A DNA stretch of 64,000 nt, taken from contig NZ_JAGJCB010000012.1 of assembly GCF_017814435.1 (NCBI RefSeq), forward strand, positions 62,001-126,000, written 5' to 3'. A program made the position numbers and the translations under genes. Shown here piece after piece: positions 20,201 to 28,105 of this stretch (positions are counted from its first letter, which is position 1; every line of letters begins with the position of its first letter). Under the pieces are notes generated by a model. It was not told where the DNA came from and did no database searches. It saw only the letters and a program-made list of their open reading frames with translations. This stretch comes from Mariniflexile gromovii. Its GTDB lineage: Bacteria; Bacteroidota; Bacteroidia; Flavobacteriales; Flavobacteriaceae.

Positions 20201-20784
20201 CCACGAATGTCAACTTTTTTAATTTCCTGTAAATCTTCAATTTCATCTTGAAGATATTCGCCAAATTCCTTTAATTTTTCGATAGGATAATCGCCTGAAA
20301 TATTAATATTTAGGATAGGCATTTCTTCTGAAAGACTAAGCTCGAACACATCTGGCTCAACTTTGGCACCATTAAAGGTTGGCCAATCTTCACCAGAAGT
20401 TTCAGTGTCTATTTCATCTTTCACCTTTTGTTTGGCTTGTTCTACGGTTATGTTTTCGTCAAATTCAACAACCAACATACCATAATCTTCTTGCGATGTT
20501 GAGGTGATTTCAACAACATTACTCACCGTTTTTAACTTGTCCTCAAGCGGATCTACAATAAGTTTTTCTATATCTTCTGCTGTATTACCAGGAAATACAG
20601 AACTTACATAAATTTTGGTTTCGTTTACTTCGGGAAAATTTTCTCTAGGCATGCTGAAAAAAGCAGAAGCACCTAAATAAAAAATAACCGCAATAAGTAC
20701 ATACATGGTGGTTTTATTGTCGATTGCCCACGATGATAAACCAAATTCTTTATCGACCTGTTTTTTCTTTTTTTCTTTAGTCAT
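17278..20784 (-). CDS. RND efflux permease (AcrB/HAE1-like)
   Basis: Inner-membrane proton-driven pump of 1168 aa. TM1 (about 27-46) and two large periplasmic loops with porter and docking text (PGNTAEDIEKLIVDPLE) are present. TM4 carries MLVDNGIVVVENV: the first relay Asp is kept and the second position is Asn, unlike the DD pair of AcrB. An extra hydrophobic pair follows TM6 (about 505-545, FIFGGEYRALGTIMVFTAIM), as in other Bacteroidota pumps. It is the last gene of tetR-tolC-adaptor-permease, with an 11-bp gap to the adaptor. Substrates cannot be read from sequence. Confidence 0.94.
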   Translation of the reverse strand: MTKEKKKKQVDKEFGLSSWAIDNKTTMYVLIAVIFYLGASAFFSMPRENFPEVNETKIYVSSVFPGNTAEDIEKLIVDPLEDKLKTVSNVVEITSTSQEDYGMLVVEFDENITVEQAKQKVKDEIDTETSGEDWPTFNGAKVEPDVFELSLSEEMPILNINISGDYPIEKLKEFGEYLQDEIEDLQEIKKVDIRGAQEKEVEVAVDIYKMMAAKVTFSDVINAINGGNVTMSAGNLIASGQRRTIRILGEIDSPSELENFVVKSEHGHAIYLKDVAVVSFKEEDKTTYAREFGEPVVMLDVKKRAGKNMVAAAEQIQVIVKDAIENVFPQDLKVTISNDQSSVTIGQVDDLVNNIIFGVILVVTVLMFFLGFKNAIFVGFAIPMSMFMSLMILEMLGQSLNTMVLFGLIMGLGMLVDNGIVVVENVYRLMDEEGMSRMEAAKMGISEIAFPIIISTATTVAAFIPLGLWPGIMGEFMMILPITLSVVLGSSLFVAIFFNSVLVSQFMNTEDKDMPLNKIIRNTSIMAVIGILVFIFGGEYRALGTIMVFTAIMLWVYRLFLRKWANNFQENTLVKLENWYERQLRRALSGRKPYILSIGTFILLILSFIAFGASLATQRTKVEFFPDNKPNQIIVYIEYPQGTAIEKTNAITKEIEKRVYKVINNSQYMDGGTNFMVESAVSQVGEGAGNPQTDGGSSAEMPHKAKITASMREYKYRRGEDSEVLRQKVQEDLVGIYPGVLISVEKDAAGPPAGSPINIEIEGDDYNELIATAESMREFINGKNIPGIDELKIDVNKDKPSMQVVVDREKAGELGISASQVGQQLRNSIFGSKAGIYKEDGEDYDIYVRFNEENRYNTSAIFNQNITFRNNEGQLKEIPISAVAKHENNSGFSAIKHKDTKRVVTVYSALSPGFIDAGAIIAQIQNEMKSFEGLPNNIKVDYTGQIEEQTKQQNFLNGAFLTGLGLIFFILIFQFNSISKPAIIMLAIFLSFIGVFGGIVITGSSFVIMMTMVGIISLAGIVVNNGVVLLDYAQLLIDRKKNNLDLDESEFLEKEDLFESIVKAGKARLRPVLLTAITTILGLVPLAIGLNINFFTLFKDFDANIYMGGDNVVFWGPLAWTVIYGLLIATFLTLIVVPILFYLTMQLKMWIRSKTTSETTGPELEIIE

Positions 20785-20795
20785 TAGTATTTGGT

Positions 20796-21968
20796 TTAGT
20801 ATTTAATTACTTTAACGGTTTGACCATCTTTAACACTCCGTGCACCCTCATGAACAATTTCGGCATTGTTTTCTATGCCTTCTAAAACTTCAATAACATC
20901 TCCTTGGGTTTTGCCTGTTTTTATTATAATTCTATTGGCAACACCTTCATTATTTTCATTTTTGTTTTTTACAACATAAATATATTGTTCACCATTGGCA
21001 TTTTCTGAGATGATACTTTGAGGAACCAATAAAGCTTTTTCATTGGTATAATCGTTAATTTTAAGTTTTGCAGTTAAGTTTGGCTTTATAGCTCTTTCTT
21101 TATTTGGCACAGCTACTTCTACTTTAAAGGTTCTGTTGTCTGGGTTTATAACATCGCCCGCTTGACGCACTTTAGTATCGATTGATTTTCCCAATACAGG
21201 AAATTCTACTGTTACATTTTTTCCTTTTGTTACATCTGCAATATAACTTTCGGGCACATCGGTTTCTATATACATATCGTCAAGGTTTACAATACGCATT
21301 AATGGCGATTGACCAGCGGCTACCACACTACCTTGTTCCGTAATAACATCATCAATAGTTCCAGAAAATGGTGCTCTTACATTGGTTTTGGCTATTTGTT
21401 GTTGTAATTGTTTTACAGATCTGCTTTGGGCTTCATAAGTTGATTTTGCCTGTAAAAATTGAATTTCACTTCCAATACGTTGATCCCAAAGACGTTTTTG
21501 ACGTTCAAAAGTCGTTTTTGCTAATTCAGTTTGAATTTCTAATTGCGCTAATTGTTGGCTTAATCCACCATCATCAATTTTTGCAAGCAATTGCCCTTTG
21601 CTTACTTTTTGTCCTTCTTTCACATAAACATTGGTTAAAATACCATTGAATTCTGGCGTAATCACTAATAAGTTTTTAGTAGTTACATTTCCTTGAATTT
21701 CCAATACGTGATTAAAAACTTCTTGTTTTGCAGTAAAAGTGGTAATTAAAGGTATGTGTTTTACAGTGTCAATTTTTGTAATTGCTTCATCCAGTTGTTT
21801 TATTTTAGCATGAATAGCTTCTTGCTCATTAACTAATTCGGCACGTTTGGCACGAATGGTTTCTAAGTTGTTGCTTTCTAAAACCTTTTCAACTGAGTTT
21901 TTTTTCTTTTCGCCACCACAAGAGACTAAAAGGACAGTTACGATTAATAAAGAATATATATGTTTCAT
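20796..21968 (-). CDS. RND efflux periplasmic adaptor (membrane-fusion protein), lipoprotein
   Basis: Links the inner-membrane pump to the outer-membrane channel. It is a 390-aa protein with a lipobox LLVSCGG (Cys about 17). A coiled-coil hairpin (about 30-65 and 140-195) flanks a lipoyl/barrel-sandwich domain (about 100-215, VYVKEGQKVSKGQLLAKID). A beta-barrel and a membrane-proximal domain follow. The gaps on either side are 11 and 22 bp, so co-transcription is expected. Confidence 0.93.
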   Translation of the reverse strand: MKHIYSLLIVTVLLVSCGGEKKKNSVEKVLESNNLETIRAKRAELVNEQEAIHAKIKQLDEAITKIDTVKHIPLITTFTAKQEVFNHVLEIQGNVTTKNLLVITPEFNGILTNVYVKEGQKVSKGQLLAKIDDGGLSQQLAQLEIQTELAKTTFERQKRLWDQRIGSEIQFLQAKSTYEAQSRSVKQLQQQIAKTNVRAPFSGTIDDVITEQGSVVAAGQSPLMRIVNLDDMYIETDVPESYIADVTKGKNVTVEFPVLGKSIDTKVRQAGDVINPDNRTFKVEVAVPNKERAIKPNLTAKLKINDYTNEKALLVPQSIISENANGEQYIYVVKNKNENNEGVANRIIIKTGKTQGDVIEVLEGIENNAEIVHEGARSVKDGQTVKVIKY

Positions 21969-21990
21969 TTTTTAGTGTTTTTTATGTTGA

Positions 21991-23334
21991 TTAGTTATTG
22001 ATTGAATTCAGTATCGTTTCCAATTCTGCTTTTTTGTTTATCACATCCAGCATGGCTTGTAAAAACTCTTGTTGAGCCGTGTATAATTGGGTTTGTGCTT
22101 GTCTTAAATCGAAACTAGAAGCAATACCTTCAAAAAACTTGGTTTGGTTTTTTTGTTCGATGCGTTCTGCAAGATTTAAGTTTTGCTTTTTGTTATCGTA
22201 ATCTTCAATGGCAAATTGATAATCGCTTTTTGCTGCTGCGGTTTGAAGTTGAAGTTTTTGTTCGGTTTCAATTAAATCATCTTTTGCCTTTTCTAAATTT
22301 ATTTGGGCACGCTGTGTAGCAGCACTTCTCCCTAAAGAGCTAAAAATTGGGATGTTCAAGTTTACTCCAAATAGTGATGAACCAAACCATTTTTGGTCTT
22401 TATTAGTAAACTCGAAATTATCGCCATAGGCGCTGTAACCTCCATTTATAAAAGCATTTAAGGTTGGTAAAGCTTTACTTTTTTCAAGTTTAAGAAGTAG
22501 CTCTTTAGCTCGTTTGTCGTTTTCGGCAATTTGAAAATCGATGGAGTTATCTAAATTTAAATCGGAATCAACCAGATCTAAAGATATATTTTGAACCGTT
22601 AAACTTTCAAGACTATCAGTTAATACCGTTTTATTATAAACATGCAAACCTAAAGTGATGTTTAGCATTTGGTACGCCAACGTTTTTAATCGGGTGGTAT
22701 TATTTAATGAACTGTTTACACCTGACAATGTTATTTGAAGTTGCTCCACGCTTTCTTCTTCTTCCAAACCATTTTCAAACATTTTTGACAAATCGTTTAG
22801 ATTTTTTTCAAGAATTGCTTTGTTTTTTTCAATAATAGCAAAACTTTCTTCTGCCAACAGCACGTTTCCGTAGGCGTTAATCACAGCTTTTCTTACCTCT
22901 AAATCGGTTTTAACTTTAGCATTTTTTGATATTTCTAAAAACACTTTAGCCGATTGTAAACCTACTAGATAAGAGCCATCAAATAGTTTTTGAGTTAAGG
23001 TTGCTGTTGCGGTGGCACTTTGTTTTGTACCAAAGGTAACTTCGGCAAATTCACCAGGGTTACCACCAAAAAATTCGGCAGGAATTAAAGAGACTTGTTG
23101 TTTTAACCAGTTTTGATAGCCAACTTCAGCAGAAATTTGGGGCAAACCCGTTGATGTGGTTTCCCATTTTTGATGCTTTGCCGCTTCAATATCTCGTGTC
23201 GCATTTTTTGCAGTTCTATTGTTTTGAAGTGCGTAGTTTATGGCTTCCTGTAACGAAAAACTTTGTGTGTTTTCTTGAGAAAACATACTTATTGAAAGTA
23301 ATAAACTAAGTAAAAGTATTAGTTTTTGTTTCAT
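21991..23334 (-). CDS. TolC-family outer-membrane efflux channel
   Basis: A 447-aa protein with a signal peptide (cleavage near ISMFSQ) and two outer-membrane-efflux repeats of about 200 aa. These include long alpha-helical stretches (SLQEAINYALQNNR at the start, ASSFDLRQAQTQLYTAQQEFLQAML in the second half) that form the periplasmic tunnel. It is positioned between tetR (3-bp gap) and the adaptor gene, forming a complete tripartite pump. Confidence 0.94.
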   Translation of the reverse strand: MKQKLILLLSLLLSISMFSQENTQSFSLQEAINYALQNNRTAKNATRDIEAAKHQKWETTSTGLPQISAEVGYQNWLKQQVSLIPAEFFGGNPGEFAEVTFGTKQSATATATLTQKLFDGSYLVGLQSAKVFLEISKNAKVKTDLEVRKAVINAYGNVLLAEESFAIIEKNKAILEKNLNDLSKMFENGLEEEESVEQLQITLSGVNSSLNNTTRLKTLAYQMLNITLGLHVYNKTVLTDSLESLTVQNISLDLVDSDLNLDNSIDFQIAENDKRAKELLLKLEKSKALPTLNAFINGGYSAYGDNFEFTNKDQKWFGSSLFGVNLNIPIFSSLGRSAATQRAQINLEKAKDDLIETEQKLQLQTAAAKSDYQFAIEDYDNKKQNLNLAERIEQKNQTKFFEGIASSFDLRQAQTQLYTAQQEFLQAMLDVINKKAELETILNSINN

Positions 23335-23337
23335 ATT

Positions 23338-23943
23338 TTATGATTGATTGTTGTTTAAATATTGGGTTAAATGTTCAAGGCCATTAGGGGTGCAAATGCC
23401 TCTTATGTGATATTCTAAATAATGGTTCATTAAATCGTTCATAGAAAAATTGTTTAATGGAAAAAGTTCTTTGTCCTTTAAAGCCATCATACAATTGAAA
23501 TATATTTTAGAAATAAATTCAACACTTATAGTGTCTCTGTATAATCCTAGTTTTATACCACGGCCTAAATTACTAGTAACGCATTCTTCCATAACACATG
23601 ACTGTTTCGACTTTAACGATTCAAATATTTTTGGGTAATATTTTTGAAGCTGGTATTGTGGTGACGATTTTTCATCTTTCAGATGTATCATCAAAAAACG
23701 TTTTATTTCATAAACTTCCTCAATAGGATTGTTTTCTTGTTCAATAATTTCTTCAATACCTTTTGAAATTAAATCAAACATGTATAAGGTAGTCCCTTTT
23801 ACCAGTACGTTTTTGTTCTCAAAATATTGATAAATCGTTTTTTTTGACATGCCAAGTGCATTGGCAATATCGTCCATCGTCACACTCTTAAACCCGTAGG
23901 TTAAGAATAAATCGGCTGCTGTTTTTAAAATATCTTCTTTCAT
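23338..23943 (-). CDS. TetR/AcrR-family repressor of the efflux operon
   Basis: A 201-aa regulator. The N-terminal helix-turn-helix (about 1-50, ILKTAADLFLTYGFKSVTMD and IANALGMSKKTIYQYF) is typical TetR. The C-terminal ligand domain is unassigned. It is the first gene of its own operon, with 3 bp to tolC. A palindrome over its -33 element (24054-24081) is the probable operator, so the pump should be derepressed when the ligand is bound. Confidence 0.93.
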   Translation of the reverse strand: MKEDILKTAADLFLTYGFKSVTMDDIANALGMSKKTIYQYFENKNVLVKGTTLYMFDLISKGIEEIIEQENNPIEEVYEIKRFLMIHLKDEKSSPQYQLQKYYPKIFESLKSKQSCVMEECVTSNLGRGIKLGLYRDTISVEFISKIYFNCMMALKDKELFPLNNFSMNDLMNHYLEYHIRGICTPNGLEHLTQYLNNNQS

Positions 23944-24040
23944 GGGGTCCTATCCATTTTTTCCTCTGTCACATGTTGCATCCATACAACCATTCATTTA
24001 AGTATCTCATTTTTAGTTATGGATGTTTCATAATTCGGGG

Positions 24041-24081
24041 CAAATGTACAACAGGAAACTTTAAAAACAAAAAAAGTTTCC
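24041..24081 (-). promoter_or_regulatory. tetR-efflux operon promoter with TetR operator palindrome
   Basis: Minus strand: -33 TTTG (24068-24071), a 19-nt spacer, then -7 TACATTTG (24041-24048), matching the Bacteroidota consensus. GGAAACTTT (24054-24062) and AAAGTTTCC (24073-24081) form a perfect 9-bp inverted repeat with a 10-bp spacer that covers the -33 box. This geometry predicts autorepression by the TetR protein encoded first in the operon. Confidence 0.75.
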
Positions 24082-24120
24082 ATAGTTTTAACGATTTATT
24101 AATATTGTGAAATAAAGTAG

Positions 24121-24152
24121 TTGCATTAGTAGACGCATTTACATTATTTTTG
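24121..24152 (+). promoter_or_regulatory. Promoter of polyprenyl synthase gene, probably leaderless
   Basis: TTG (24121-24123), a 21-nt spacer and TATTTTTG (24145-24152) match the -33/-7 pattern. The ATG lies at 24157, only 4 nt after the -7 box. Transcription starting at the usual 5-7 nt downstream would therefore begin at or next to the start codon. Confidence 0.5.
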
Positions 24153-24156
24153 TTTC

Positions 24157-25131
24157 ATGCAACATGTACAATTTTATCAAGACGAATTCACCTCATTTTT
24201 AAATGGGTTCACAACACAACGAGAACCAGTTTCACTTTATAATCCCATAAATTATATTTTACAATTAGGTGGTAAACGCTTAAGACCTGTGTTGACTTTA
24301 ATGACTGCTGAAATTTTTAATGTGGAGTACACAAAAGCGCTGGATGCTGCTTTAAGTATTGAAGTATTTCATAATTTCTCGTTGGTACATGATGATATTA
24401 TGGATGATGCACCTTTGCGTCGCGGACACCAAACGGTACATGAAAAGTGGAACATCAATACGGGGATTCTTTCGGGCGATGCCATGTTAATTATGGCGTA
24501 TCAATTGTTTGAAAATTATGAACCAAACACCTTTCAAGCGCTGGCTAAATTATTTAGCAAAACAGCCTTAGAGGTTTGCGAAGGGCAACAATACGATGTT
24601 GATTTTGAAACACGAAATGACGTTTCAGTTTCAGAATATTTAAAAATGATTGAATATAAAACAGCTGTTCTGGTTGGTGCCGCTATGAAAATGGGGGCTA
24701 TTGTTGCGAACTCTTCAGCACAAGATCAGGATAATATATATGAATTTGGTAAAAATTTAGGTATTGCGTTTCAATTACAAGACGATTATTTAGATGCCTT
24801 TGGCGACCCAAAAACCTTTGGTAAACAAGTAGGTGGCGATATTATTGAAAACAAAAAAACCTATTTATATATTAAAGCATTAGAGTTTTCAGAAGAAAAA
24901 AACAAGCTGAAACTTTTAGATTTGTTTAGTGAAACGATTGAAGAAAACGAAAAAAAAATTGAAAATGTAAAAGCTATTTTTATTGAGAGTGGTTCAGCTG
25001 AAGCTACAAAAAAGGCTATTGAATATTTTACAAACAAAGCTTTTAGTGTTTTAGAAACCATGTCAATTTCTGAGGACAAAAAAGCTGTTTTAAAAGCCTT
25101 TGGTATTAACCTTATGAATAGAAATGTATAA
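24157..25131 (+). CDS. Polyprenyl synthetase (trans-isoprenyl diphosphate synthase)
   Basis: Chain-elongating prenyltransferase of 324 aa, supplying polyprenyl diphosphate for menaquinone or similar lipids. The first aspartate-rich motif is HDDIMDDAPLRRG (about residues 80-92). The second is QDDYLDAFGD (about 208-217), followed by GKQVGGDI. The GGKRLRP substrate loop lies near residue 33. The length matches octaprenyl/heptaprenyl synthases, but product chain length cannot be decided by eye. Its stop overlaps the next ATG by one base. Confidence 0.93.
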   Translation: MQHVQFYQDEFTSFLNGFTTQREPVSLYNPINYILQLGGKRLRPVLTLMTAEIFNVEYTKALDAALSIEVFHNFSLVHDDIMDDAPLRRGHQTVHEKWNINTGILSGDAMLIMAYQLFENYEPNTFQALAKLFSKTALEVCEGQQYDVDFETRNDVSVSEYLKMIEYKTAVLVGAAMKMGAIVANSSAQDQDNIYEFGKNLGIAFQLQDDYLDAFGDPKTFGKQVGGDIIENKKTYLYIKALEFSEEKNKLKLLDLFSETIEENEKKIENVKAIFIESGSAEATKKAIEYFTNKAFSVLETMSISEDKKAVLKAFGINLMNRNV

Positions 25132-25481
25132 TGCAATTACCCAAAACTTTTGAAGATTTAATTGAAAATGCCAATCAATTAAGTTTGTACCAAAAATTAG
25201 TACTTCAGCTTAATAAAGATTTTTTGTTGGCAAATATCAATTTGGATTTTCATGAAGATGTATTGCCATCAAGCCTTAAACTGATGCTTCACGAAACGGT
25301 TTATAAGCTTATTCAAGAAAAATTTACCGATTATTTAAACCTACTTTATATTGTAGATGTTTCAGAAAAAGAGGTTAAAGCTTTAAATGGTGAAGATTTG
25401 CTTAAACTCTCTGAAGATGTTTCGTTTTTAATTTTAAAACGCGAATGGCAAAAGGTGTGGTTTAGAAATAAGTACAAATAA
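25131..25481 (+). CDS. Conserved hypothetical protein coupled to polyprenyl synthase
   Basis: A 116-aa, soluble, Leu/Lys-rich and mostly helical protein with no signal peptide or membrane segment. The start codon shares its A with the TAA of the upstream synthase (TAATG), so the two genes are translationally coupled. I do not recognise a named domain. The association with the prenyl synthase suggests a related role, but nothing in the sequence shows catalysis. Confidence 0.7.
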   Translation: MQLPKTFEDLIENANQLSLYQKLVLQLNKDFLLANINLDFHEDVLPSSLKLMLHETVYKLIQEKFTDYLNLLYIVDVSEKEVKALNGEDLLKLSEDVSFLILKREWQKVWFRNKYK

Positions 25482-25490
25482 TTTAATTAA

Positions 25491-25529
25491 GATATTTTTG
25501 TCCTAATTAAATTATTTTCCATACATTTG
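25491..25529 (+). promoter_or_regulatory. rrf2 promoter with overlapping Rrf2-type operator
   Basis: GATATTTTTGTCC (25491-25503) is an imperfect member of the GATA-N4/5-TATC palindrome also found before ric and nirK. Its TTTG (25497-25500) is the -33 box, followed after 21 nt by TACATTTG (25522-25529), the -7 box. The ATG is at 25549. Binding would block -33, consistent with autorepression. Confidence 0.6.
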
Positions 25530-25548
25530 TATAAAATTTAGAATTAAT

Positions 25549-25983
25549 ATGTTTTCAAAAGCTTGTGAGTATGGTATTAAAGCGTGCATTTTCATAGCAA
25601 TAAATTCGTATGAAGGAAAGCGTGTGAGCCCTAAAGAAATAGCTGAGGAAATTAATTCACCACAAGCCTTTACTGCCAAAATTCTACAAGCTTTAGTAAG
25701 ACATAACATTATAGAATCCGTTAAAGGCGCTTATGGTGGTTTTGAGGTAAGTAAAAACGAAATTAAACATATTAAACTCGCACAAATTGTAAAGGCTATT
25801 GATGGCGATAGCATATACAACGGTTGTGGTTTAGGTTTGGAAAAATGTGATGAAAACCACCCATGCCCTGTACACGATAAGTTTAAAGGGGTTAGGGACG
25901 AATTAAAATACATGTTAGAAAACACAAGCTTAGAAGAATTAGCACTTAATATAAAATCTGGAGCTTCATTTTTAAAGGCTTAA
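25549..25983 (+). CDS. Rrf2-family Fe-S regulator, NsrR-like
   Basis: A 144-aa winged-helix regulator. The N-terminal Rrf2 domain (MFSKACEYGIKACIFIA, SPKEIAEEINSPQAFTAKILQ, GAYGGFEVSK) precedes three cysteines, C93, C100 and C106 (C-x6-C-x5-C), in the position where NsrR and IscR hold an Fe-S cluster. It is immediately followed by ric and, further on, faces a nirK operon. Shared palindromes at all three promoters argue that it senses NO or nitrosative stress. Redox sensing is an alternative. Confidence 0.88.
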   Translation: MFSKACEYGIKACIFIAINSYEGKRVSPKEIAEEINSPQAFTAKILQALVRHNIIESVKGAYGGFEVSKNEIKHIKLAQIVKAIDGDSIYNGCGLGLEKCDENHPCPVHDKFKGVRDELKYMLENTSLEELALNIKSGASFLKA

Positions 25984-26002
25984 AAAAATTTGAATATAAA
26001 TA

Positions 26003-26016
26003 GGATAAAATTATCC
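26003..26016. promoter_or_regulatory. Rrf2-type operator before ric
   Basis: GGATAAAATTATCC carries perfect 6-bp arms (GGATAA / TTATCC) and lies 17 bp before the ric ATG, where the -7 region should be (a -33-like TTTG is at 25989-25992). It differs at one position from the core GATAAAACTATC at the nirK promoter. Confidence 0.65.
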
Positions 26017-26032
26017 GAAATAAAAAATCATT

Positions 26033-26764
26033 ATGGAAACAATTCAAAAAGTACAACAAAAACAAATTGGACAGTATGTTGCAGACGATTTTAGAACTGC
26101 GGCAGTATTCGCAAAATATAAAATAGATTTCTGTTGCAACGGAAACAGATCTATTGAAGAAGCTTGTGAAAAAAAAGGCATTGACAGTAACACCGTGTTA
26201 GAAGAACTGGAGGCAGTTTTAAACTCTAAAACAGATCAATCTATAGATTATAAATCCTGGCCATTAGATTTATTGGCTGAATATATTGAGAAAAAACACC
26301 ACCGTTATGTAGAAGAAAAAATTCCTGTTTTACGCCAGTTTTTAGATAAATTATGCAAAGTTCATGGAGAGCGCCATCCCGAATTATTTAAAATCAATGA
26401 ACTTTTTAGTGCATCGGCCGGAGAATTGGCAAGCCATATGAAAAAAGAAGAATTGATTCTTTTCCCTTTTGTAAAAAGAATGGTGAAAGCAAAATTGGAA
26501 GCAGGTGGCATCCAATCGCCACAATTTGGAACGGTTGAAAACCCTATTGCCATGATGATGCATGAACATGATACAGAAGGTGAACGCTTTAGACAAATAG
26601 CTGAGTTAACAAATGATTACAATCCTCCTGCCGATGCCTGCAATACTTATAAAGTAACCTTCGCTATGTTGGATGAGTTTGAAAAAGATTTGCATTTACA
26701 CATTCATTTGGAAAACAATATTTTATTCCTTGAAGCAATAAAATTAGAACAACAATTTAATTAA
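26033..26764 (+). CDS. ric: Iron-sulfur cluster repair di-iron protein (Ric/ScdA/YtfE)
   Basis: A 243-aa cytoplasmic protein that restores Fe-S clusters damaged by NO or oxidants. The N-terminal ScdA_N domain contains YKIDFCCNGNRS (about 28-39). The C-terminal hemerythrin-like domain supplies histidine and carboxylate ligands (HHRYVEEKIP, HGERHPEL, HMKKEELILFPF, MMHEHDTEGERF, HIHLENNILF). It sits 49 bp behind the Rrf2 gene with an operator in between. Confidence 0.94.
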   Translation: METIQKVQQKQIGQYVADDFRTAAVFAKYKIDFCCNGNRSIEEACEKKGIDSNTVLEELEAVLNSKTDQSIDYKSWPLDLLAEYIEKKHHRYVEEKIPVLRQFLDKLCKVHGERHPELFKINELFSASAGELASHMKKEELILFPFVKRMVKAKLEAGGIQSPQFGTVENPIAMMMHEHDTEGERFRQIAELTNDYNPPADACNTYKVTFAMLDEFEKDLHLHIHLENNILFLEAIKLEQQFN

Positions 26765-26872
26765 TAGCAAATTTTAAACCCCTAATAGTTCGTGAATAAA
26801 TTCTGGAAGATTGCTTTTGCATTTTCTGGAATTTATATTTTTAAGGGTATTTTAATAAAAACCAATTTACCA

Positions 26873-28105
26873 ATGTCTAAAAAACATGTTTTAATATGCT
26901 TATTTAACTTTTTTATAGCGGCAGTTTTAGGCTTGGCATTGCGTTATTTTTTTGTGCAACCTATGGGTTTGGATTTTAGGTTTTTAACCCATGCCCATTC
27001 GCATGTTGCTATGTTGGGTTGGGTATATTTAATGCTATTTACACTTATGGTTCATTATTTTGTTCCAGAGAAAAAACCTGTCTATAATAAACTATTTTGG
27101 GTTACACAGTTTGCGGTTTTTGGTATGCTATTTAGCTTTCCGTTTCAAGGGTATGCGGTGGTTTCTATTACGTTTTCAACCTTGCATATTTTTTGCAGTT
27201 ATTATTTTGCATATTTAATTTTTAAATATCATAAAACCGAATCGGTTGTAACTAGTTATTTGCTAAAAGCATCGTTGGTGTTTATGTTGCTTTCTACAGT
27301 AGGTGTTTGGTGTTTGGGTCCTGCCGTTGCAACTGTTGGGCAATCTTCAGCATTTTACCAAATAGCCATTCAATTCTTTTTACATTTTCAGTTTAATGGT
27401 TGGTTTTTAATAGCCGTTGTAGCTGTTTTATTTCATAAATTAAAACTTAAGGATTCAGAACAATTTCAACCATTCTATAAGCTCTTAATTGTTTCAACGG
27501 TATTCACTTTTGCATGGCCTGTCCATTGGTTTGCACCTCATAATTCTTTGTTATGGATTAATGGTTTTGGTGTTTTACTGCAAGTTGGGGCTCTATTTTA
27601 CTTTTATAAACTTGTTAAACCTGCATTTGGTGTATTGATAAAAAACCAATCAAGTATTGTAAAACTTATGTATGGTTTTGCCTTACTGTGTTTTGTTTTA
27701 AAAATTGTTTTACAATCTGCCTCATTATTTCCAGAGGTTTCAACTATGGTTTTTCAAAACAGAAATTTTATAATAGGCTTCATTCATTTAACCATGTTGG
27801 GTGTTATCTCTGGATTTTTATTTGCATTCTTATTGCAAACCGATTTAATAAAGCAAACCAAATTACTCACTTTTGGAATGACTTCTTTTGTTTTGGGATT
27901 TATATTAACCGAGGTAATTCTGGCTATTCAAGGTGTTTTATTTTATTTCGGACAAGGGTTGATGCCCAATTATTATCTCATCCTATTCCTAAGCAGTATC
28001 CTATTACCACTTGGCATAGGATGCTTCATTTTAATTATTTTAAAAACTAAAAATCATGTCGCAAAAACCATTGAAGCGCCACAAAGCTTTACAACCTTTA
28101 AGTAG
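26873..28105 (+). CDS. Polytopic His-rich membrane protein of the NO/nitrite island
   Basis: A 410-aa protein with about 12 hydrophobic segments. Histidines lie inside or at the ends of helices: FLTHAHSHVAMLGW, FSTLHIF, FFLHFQFNGW, WPVHWFAPH and FIHLTMLGV. The pattern recalls heme- or metal-binding membrane proteins such as heme-copper-oxidase subunit I or NnrS-like proteins, but I cannot assign a family with certainty. I chose ATG 26873 (MSKKHVL); an in-frame GTG at 26792 would add 27 residues. It is placed between ric and a hemerythrin gene, so a role in NO handling is likely. The 3' end overlaps the hemerythrin gene by 50 bp. Confidence 0.75.
   Translation: MSKKHVLICLFNFFIAAVLGLALRYFFVQPMGLDFRFLTHAHSHVAMLGWVYLMLFTLMVHYFVPEKKPVYNKLFWVTQFAVFGMLFSFPFQGYAVVSITFSTLHIFCSYYFAYLIFKYHKTESVVTSYLLKASLVFMLLSTVGVWCLGPAVATVGQSSAFYQIAIQFFLHFQFNGWFLIAVVAVLFHKLKLKDSEQFQPFYKLLIVSTVFTFAWPVHWFAPHNSLLWINGFGVLLQVGALFYFYKLVKPAFGVLIKNQSSIVKLMYGFALLCFVLKIVLQSASLFPEVSTMVFQNRNFIIGFIHLTMLGVISGFLFAFLLQTDLIKQTKLLTFGMTSFVLGFILTEVILAIQGVLFYFGQGLMPNYYLILFLSSILLPLGIGCFILIILKTKNHVAKTIEAPQSFTTFK

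Noticed and set aside
27688-28050. 120-aa open frame inside the His-rich membrane protein gene.
   Set aside because: It lies fully within a well-supported membrane protein in another frame and has unnatural composition.
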